Of a stretch of DNA of 64,000 bases, positions 59,342-64,000 are shown piece by piece. The DNA is taken from IMG/VR virus record IMGVR_UViG_3300028895_000881, positions 19,069 to 83,068 of that record; one strand, given 5' to 3'. A model generated the notes under the pieces. The model had not been told where the DNA came from and did not search any database. It worked only from the letters and a program-made list of their open reading frames with translations. A program made the translations under genes and the position numbers. Numbering within the stretch: the first letter of the stretch is position 1; every line of letters begins with the position of its first letter. This DNA is from a virus.

Positions 59342-62028
59342 CAGGTGTCTCCACTGAAAAGGGCCCGGAAAATGTCGATGGCCAAATTGGGGATGCCGCC
59401 TGCAAACAGGACGATGCCTCCGCCGTACGCATCAGCTTCAGGGTTCTCGGGTTGGATAGGTTTGTTGGTCGAACCGACGAGGGCCGTCGTCACCCCATCG
59501 GTGCCGGGCGCGACGACCACGAGCCCCGCCGCCGGGGTGATGGAGAAGAAGAAACGGAGCAATCGTTGAATGAGCGCGTTGATACGATTGAGGAATGCTT
59601 GAAGCTCCCGGATTCGACTCTGAAGGAACTCGATGTAGCGACGGATGGTTTCCGCGATGCTCTCGATGGCTGCCTGAATGGAGCGCAGAAGCGCGAGGAT
59701 CTGGTCGAAGAAACGGTCGATCGAGGGAATGCCCTGCGGGAACACACGGAAGGCAATCCACCCACGCTCTTGGGGGCGCACCGCAGGACCGGCCGCAACT
59801 TGAAGCACGAACGCAGCACCCTCGTAGACACTGTCGGGCACAAGGTTGCGGAAGAAGTCTACGTTGTTGAGCCGGTTATTCGTCCGGTTGTAGACGACAG
59901 GAGCCTCATCAAACGAGCCCCGACCCGCGCCCGGGATCAACGACTCTTCAGGGGAGGCAAAGAAGAAATGAGGGTCTCGAGCGAGCACGGTCTCATTCCC
60001 CATCTCACCACGGATACGGTCGGCTGCTCGACCCCCAGGAACCCCAATCGAGTAGGGGTTCGGACCAATGCCCTTCTGGAGGTTGGTGTCTTGAAGGAGC
60101 TCGAGAGGCGTTCCCCCAGGAAGACCCTCGAAGAGCTGCGTGAGGTTGGGATCAACCGAAGTAAAGTAGTTCGTCTCTCCAAAGATGATCTGGAAGTTGA
60201 GCAAGTCCTCAGCACGCTCGACCGCAAGCTGACGAGCAGGAAGCGGAGGCAGGTTCTGAGTCAGCAGGCGGTTCGTGTAGTTGATGCAGTTGATGAACAG
60301 CTTCTTCCGGAACTTGGCCGGGTTCGAGTCTGCCTTCTCGAAGAACTTCTTGATTTGCCGACGACCAACAATCTGCGGCAACATGAACTGAGCAATCTGC
60401 TCAAGCTGCGTCGCCTTGTTGGCGCTGCCTTGGTAGGTGTCCCAGTACGGAGGCTTTGAACCATCTTTGAGAGGCCCACTCGGCGGGAACCCAACAGAGA
60501 CGTTTCCCTTACCGAGAAGCACAGGAATGTCCGCACGGCTCAAAGCCATGATGGCCAGAGCTTCGGCTACAGCCCGCAGGTAGAGCTGCGTGCTGGCATC
60601 TGGGAAGAGGATGCGCGTCACGTCCGAAGGTGGTCCCGCATCGTTGAAATCAATGAGGTTGTCCGGATCCGAGCCGGGAGCCACGTTGACCGTAGGGCCT
60701 TTACGATCTCGAAGCGTCTGTTGGTCGAGAACGAACTGGTAGTCCTCGGGTCCTCGAACCGAACGGTTGACGGCGCGGACCCGAACGAAGAACTGGTCGG
60801 GCTGCCGGTTGTCGTTCGTGCGCTTGACTCGTCCCCCACCAGACAAGCTCGTGTTGAGATCAAAGTCTGCCTGGAAAGGCATGTCTTCGAAGCGGAAAGA
60901 AGCGCCGTACCCCTTTCCGGGGAAGAACAGATTCTGGGCGAAGGGGACGAAGAAGGTTCGTTGCAGGAAGAATTTGTCGCCCTCCTGGAGAAGACCCAAA
61001 TCCACCGGAGACTGGTCACCGATACCCCGCACACCGTAAACACGCACGGCGTCAGATTTGAACTCCCCCCGGATGTCGACGGCATCGTTGAAGTTGATGC
61101 GTCCATTGATCTGGAGCTGCTGGATGCCGCCACGAATCGCCAACGGCTGACCGTCAGGATCGAGGAGCTCAACCACCTCGGTTTTCGCCGGCTGATTGTT
61201 CAGATCCATATCCTGGGCGGAGCCTTCGATAACACGCTCGGCCACGAGCTTAAGCGGCTGTTCGCGCGTTGAAAACTCGACCAAGAACCCGGCCGGCGGT
61301 GCAATCGGCACATCCGGGAAAGGAGCTCCTGGAATCGGAGCCATCTCCCACGTCAAGTTCACCGCGTTGTACGGGTTGTTGATGTTGTCGTCTGGACTCT
61401 CCTTGTTGAAGATCTCGCTACGGAAGAACCCTCGGTTGAAGGAGAAGATCGTGGCGCCGTCGTATCCATAGGTTGCCTGGATGTTCACGACCCGGTTCTG
61501 CATCCGAGGTAGCGGATACTGCCGGCTGAACAGAGCCAAGATCGACTTAATGAGTTGGATGATCCGGTTGATGCCACGGATGTCCGCCTGCACGAACAGG
61601 AAAACAGCGATACACGTGGAGAACTCACTGATGTCCGGGCGGTTGGGATCCTGCGTGTCTTGCAGGCGTCCAACCATTCGACCCTCATACTGCGGGTAGC
61701 CACCACGGAGCGCGGCGAAGTCCGGACCCTCGAGCGCGTAGAAATCACCGTGGATGTAGATGCCGAGCTGGCGAATGTCGTTGAGAAGCGCCTCAATCAG
61801 GTTCCGAATCGCTTCGATGAGAGCGATGAGAGGATCAAGTAGACCCGTGGCAAAAACTTTGAGGATCTCCAACACCGCGAGAAGGATGTTGAGGATCTGG
61901 ATGAGGAACGAGAAGAAGGCATCGATCGCCTGACGAACAGGCTCGAGGAAATCCGGGATAGTGAGCGAGATCGTCTGCCACTGACCGATTACGCCCTGTT
62001 GTTGCGGTCCCTGTTCTGGGTTCGACAT
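59341..62028 (-). CDS. Virion protein with N- and C-terminal hydrophobic helices
   Basis: An 895-aa protein. Residues about 35-90 contain long hydrophobic/amphipathic helices (FFSFLIQILNILLAVLEILK; LIALIEAIRNLIEALL). A similar helical block near 800-850 (IRRYIEFLQSRIRELQAF; LIQRLLRFFFSI) lies at the other end, with a beta-rich body between them. Such paired helices suggest a membrane-interacting or trimer-forming tail protein, perhaps related to DNA-injection or hub functions; this is inference. GGAGG lies close to the ATG. It overlaps both neighbours by one base. Confidence 0.7.
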   Translation of the reverse strand: MSNPEQGPQQQGVIGQWQTISLTIPDFLEPVRQAIDAFFSFLIQILNILLAVLEILKVFATGLLDPLIALIEAIRNLIEALLNDIRQLGIYIHGDFYALEGPDFAALRGGYPQYEGRMVGRLQDTQDPNRPDISEFSTCIAVFLFVQADIRGINRIIQLIKSILALFSRQYPLPRMQNRVVNIQATYGYDGATIFSFNRGFFRSEIFNKESPDDNINNPYNAVNLTWEMAPIPGAPFPDVPIAPPAGFLVEFSTREQPLKLVAERVIEGSAQDMDLNNQPAKTEVVELLDPDGQPLAIRGGIQQLQINGRINFNDAVDIRGEFKSDAVRVYGVRGIGDQSPVDLGLLQEGDKFFLQRTFFVPFAQNLFFPGKGYGASFRFEDMPFQADFDLNTSLSGGGRVKRTNDNRQPDQFFVRVRAVNRSVRGPEDYQFVLDQQTLRDRKGPTVNVAPGSDPDNLIDFNDAGPPSDVTRILFPDASTQLYLRAVAEALAIMALSRADIPVLLGKGNVSVGFPPSGPLKDGSKPPYWDTYQGSANKATQLEQIAQFMLPQIVGRRQIKKFFEKADSNPAKFRKKLFINCINYTNRLLTQNLPPLPARQLAVERAEDLLNFQIIFGETNYFTSVDPNLTQLFEGLPGGTPLELLQDTNLQKGIGPNPYSIGVPGGRAADRIRGEMGNETVLARDPHFFFASPEESLIPGAGRGSFDEAPVVYNRTNNRLNNVDFFRNLVPDSVYEGAAFVLQVAAGPAVRPQERGWIAFRVFPQGIPSIDRFFDQILALLRSIQAAIESIAETIRRYIEFLQSRIRELQAFLNRINALIQRLLRFFFSITPAAGLVVVAPGTDGVTTALVGSTNKPIQPENPEADAYGGGIVLFAGGIPNLAIDIFRALFSGDT

Positions 62029-62327
62029 CAGGCACCTCCTCCCTTCTTGAGGCGCCGCAGCTTCACATTGAGCATGTCGATCTCGTTGAGATCACGGTCC
62101 ACCTGTGTCTGACAGATGTCGCGGATTTGCGTGAGCATCTCTGCGTAGAGTTTGAAGGTAGGGATTTGAGCCTTGTCCCCGTCCTTCACACGGCCGTAGT
62201 TGTCGGTCCACTCACCAGCTTCGATCCCCATGGCACGGAGACGCTCCTTAGCCTCCTCCACGGACATCTTGGAGAGGTCGAAGTCAAACGGCGACCGGTA
62301 CTTGTACTTTTCCTTGGGGTCAGCCAT
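62028..62327 (-). CDS. Small helical baseplate-region protein
   Basis: A 99-aa protein starting MADPKEKYKY at ATG 62327, which overlaps the previous stop as TGATG and has GGGAGG upstream; a TTG one codon earlier is unlikely. It is charged and helical, with KMSVEEAKERLRAMGI and a C-terminal coiled-coil-like segment (RDLNEIDMLNVKLRRLKK). It may be a small assembly or adaptor protein for the adjacent 895-aa protein. No domain is recognised. Confidence 0.7.
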   Translation of the reverse strand: MADPKEKYKYRSPFDFDLSKMSVEEAKERLRAMGIEAGEWTDNYGRVKDGDKAQIPTFKLYAEMLTQIRDICQTQVDRDLNEIDMLNVKLRRLKKGGGA

Positions 62328-64000
62328 CAACTACCTCCCGAGATGGAGTTGGTGATCGGGTTGATCGCTCCCCCCACCGCATCGGTGATCGAGGTGGTCA
62401 GGCGCTGGAGACGGCCTCGAGCACTGTCGAAGCGTTCCAACGCACGGAGGAACCGGTTGCGGGTCGGGATCGTCCCGTCTTCACGTTGAACTCGGAAATC
62501 GAGCCATGCGAACCGGAGCTGCCGGAGCTGATCATTGTCGTCCAGGATTTCGTCGATCCTGTCCGTCAAAACCGGACGACCATCACCCACATCAGCCGAG
62601 GGGTTGTTCGCGTTGCTTTCCAGAGTCGAGTAGCTCGGGATCCCCGCGCCCGAGCCCGGCGGGAACTCAGCGTCCAGACGGAAGTCGTTGACCCAGAAGC
62701 GCCGATCCAGCACTCCCAGCGAGTCCGTAGTGTTGGCGAACGGGCTGATGTTCACCAGACCTCGCACCCCGTCGATGAGCTCGTTACTCATGACCCCCTT
62801 ACCTTCATCGGGAATCAAGGGGTTACCGAGATCGGCGATGTGGTCGTCTCGCTGGAAGACGAAGTAATTCCCGAACTTATCTTCACGGAAGAAAAGGTCA
62901 AACTCTTCGAGGAAACTGAACGTACGCTCGCGCATGAGCAGAACGAGATCGATCGCCTCCGTCGAGAACAGGTTGTTTGGACGGATGATCTTGTAGGAGA
63001 AGGGCGCGATGCTGAACAGGTTCCCCGCGTAGGAGTTCGCGATCGATCCCGACTCACCCGCGAAAGCGGTGGGGCGAAGATCAAGCTGACCTTCCACACC
63101 CGGACCACCCGGGGGGTCTGCGAACGGGGCCGTCGAACCCGAGACTGTCGGAAGCACGGCGTACTCGGCATCGATGCCGAAGGTCACGTTGCCTCCTCCA
63201 GGGCTGGCGCTGAACTCCGTGTCGCTCTCGACGAGCACCGCGTCTCCGAGGATCTCAGTGATGCGATACCAGCCTCGGTTGTCATCGAACTCGGACGGAG
63301 CACCCGCGATGAAAGGCACCTCCTGGCCCGTCTGAGCCGTCGTGCGTCCGGGGACACTCCGGTCGCCAAAGGGACGGCTCGCCCGCTCCTGGCCCGTCGT
63401 GGGGATTCCTGTGGGGCCTGAAAGCAGACCCGACGAGTCGATCACCACGATGTCCCCAACTTCGATGCCGAGGTTGGCGAAGTTGAGGTCCGTATCCGTG
63501 TCTCGAAGCCGGCGTTGGTCGGTCGGGCTGCCTTCCACCGGAACCCAGCCCCCCGACTGTGCGGTGAAGTCCGCAGTGCGCTCGAAGACGACCCGGTCGG
63601 TGATCTGTGAGAAGAGCTGCGCGTTGCTCTGCTCATGAGGCACGGGTGGCTGGCTCAGGTAGATCTCGTACGGCTTGCCGGCTACATCAGCAGCACTCAG
63701 CACCGTGATGCCAGGCTCCTTGAGCCAGATCTGTGTGGCCGACTCGATGCCCGCAATCTCCACCTCTTCGAGCAGTGTGACCCCATCATCGTCGAACAGA
63801 CGGAACATGTCGCCCGGGTTGATGTTGACGAACTCGTCGTTGAAGGGACCCAAATTGGTCCCTGTGAACGAGGTCACCACGTAAGGGTAGTTGAACCCTT
63901 CAGAGCCCACCGGCGCCGCACCGAACACGTCCACGGTACCGCGACGGATTTGGTAGACGTAGCGCAGAGGCCCGAGGAGCTCGCCCACGTTCTGGAGCAC
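62327..64000 (-). CDS. Virion protein, 5' end beyond window
   Basis: The frame is open to the window edge (557 codons); the first codon seen is GTG, but the gene almost certainly extends upstream. The body is beta-rich and Gly/Asp-rich, with repeated turn segments (DMFRLFDDDGVTLLEEVEI; VGDIVVIDSSGLLSGP) and a C-terminal helix (ALERFDSARGRLQRLT) ending ITNSISGGS. It looks like a baseplate or tail structural protein preceding the gp25/J region. No enzyme motif is visible. TGATG coupling links it to the small 99-aa gene. Confidence 0.68.
   Translation of the reverse strand: MLQNVGELLGPLRYVYQIRRGTVDVFGAAPVGSEGFNYPYVVTSFTGTNLGPFNDEFVNINPGDMFRLFDDDGVTLLEEVEIAGIESATQIWLKEPGITVLSAADVAGKPYEIYLSQPPVPHEQSNAQLFSQITDRVVFERTADFTAQSGGWVPVEGSPTDQRRLRDTDTDLNFANLGIEVGDIVVIDSSGLLSGPTGIPTTGQERASRPFGDRSVPGRTTAQTGQEVPFIAGAPSEFDDNRGWYRITEILGDAVLVESDTEFSASPGGGNVTFGIDAEYAVLPTVSGSTAPFADPPGGPGVEGQLDLRPTAFAGESGSIANSYAGNLFSIAPFSYKIIRPNNLFSTEAIDLVLLMRERTFSFLEEFDLFFREDKFGNYFVFQRDDHIADLGNPLIPDEGKGVMSNELIDGVRGLVNISPFANTTDSLGVLDRRFWVNDFRLDAEFPPGSGAGIPSYSTLESNANNPSADVGDGRPVLTDRIDEILDDNDQLRQLRFAWLDFRVQREDGTIPTRNRFLRALERFDSARGRLQRLTTSITDAVGGAINPITNSISGGS

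Noticed and set aside
1-64000. CRISPR arrays, IS elements, rRNA or tRNA genes
   Set aside because: No regularly spaced direct repeats, transposase motifs, terminal inverted repeats or RNA-gene structures were seen on reading both strands.

Overview
The window reads as one continuous stretch of a large tailed-phage genome, most likely a myovirus because it encodes gpJ-like and gp25/W-like baseplate proteins. It has high G+C. Every gene I can support lies on the minus strand, so transcription runs from position 64000 towards 1. Neighbouring genes are packed with ATGA, GTGA or TGATG stop/start overlaps, as expected for translationally coupled phage operons. I see no rRNA, tRNA, integrase, transposase or host housekeeping operon. 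No terminase, portal or capsid gene is visible, so this is part of a longer genome. The host cannot be named from this sequence.

In transcription order, 64000-49769 is the baseplate and spike module. It holds a partial virion protein, a 99-aa protein, an 895-aa protein with hydrophobic helices, a 332-aa protein, a gp25/W-like wedge protein, a gpJ-like protein, a protein in the gpI position and a beta-helix spike candidate. From 49741 to 26236 are very large fibre or decoration proteins. Several are paralogous and one pair may be a frameshifted single gene. A free-standing HNH endonuclease gene (31939-32601) sits among them. From 26239 to 25260 are a SAP-like small protein and a secreted multi-pass membrane protein (holin candidate), ending at a clear hairpin terminator.

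From 25182 to 1 is the replication and DNA-modification half. It contains a GroEL-type chaperonin, a peptidoglycan-binding-domain protein, an SNF2-family helicase, a probable helicase loader, a DnaB-like helicase, a split DNA methyltransferase cluster and an NAD-dependent DNA ligase. These are followed by several small metal-binding or membrane proteins (PspC-like, YkgJ-like), a stand-alone primase-type zinc-finger protein, a family A DNA polymerase and, at the window edge, a truncated SWIM zinc-finger protein.

The most notable features are three large LAGLIDADG inteins, each sitting at a catalytic or nucleotide-binding motif (polymerase motif A, SNF2 P-loop, methyltransferase). The methyltransferase itself is broken into separate ORFs, with the DPPY motif in one and the SAM-binding FxGxG motif in another. 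Further points are a recurrent GC[C/T]TATAG element in four gene gaps, consistent with a phage-specific promoter, and a zinc-ribbon-like insertion in the polymerase fingers.
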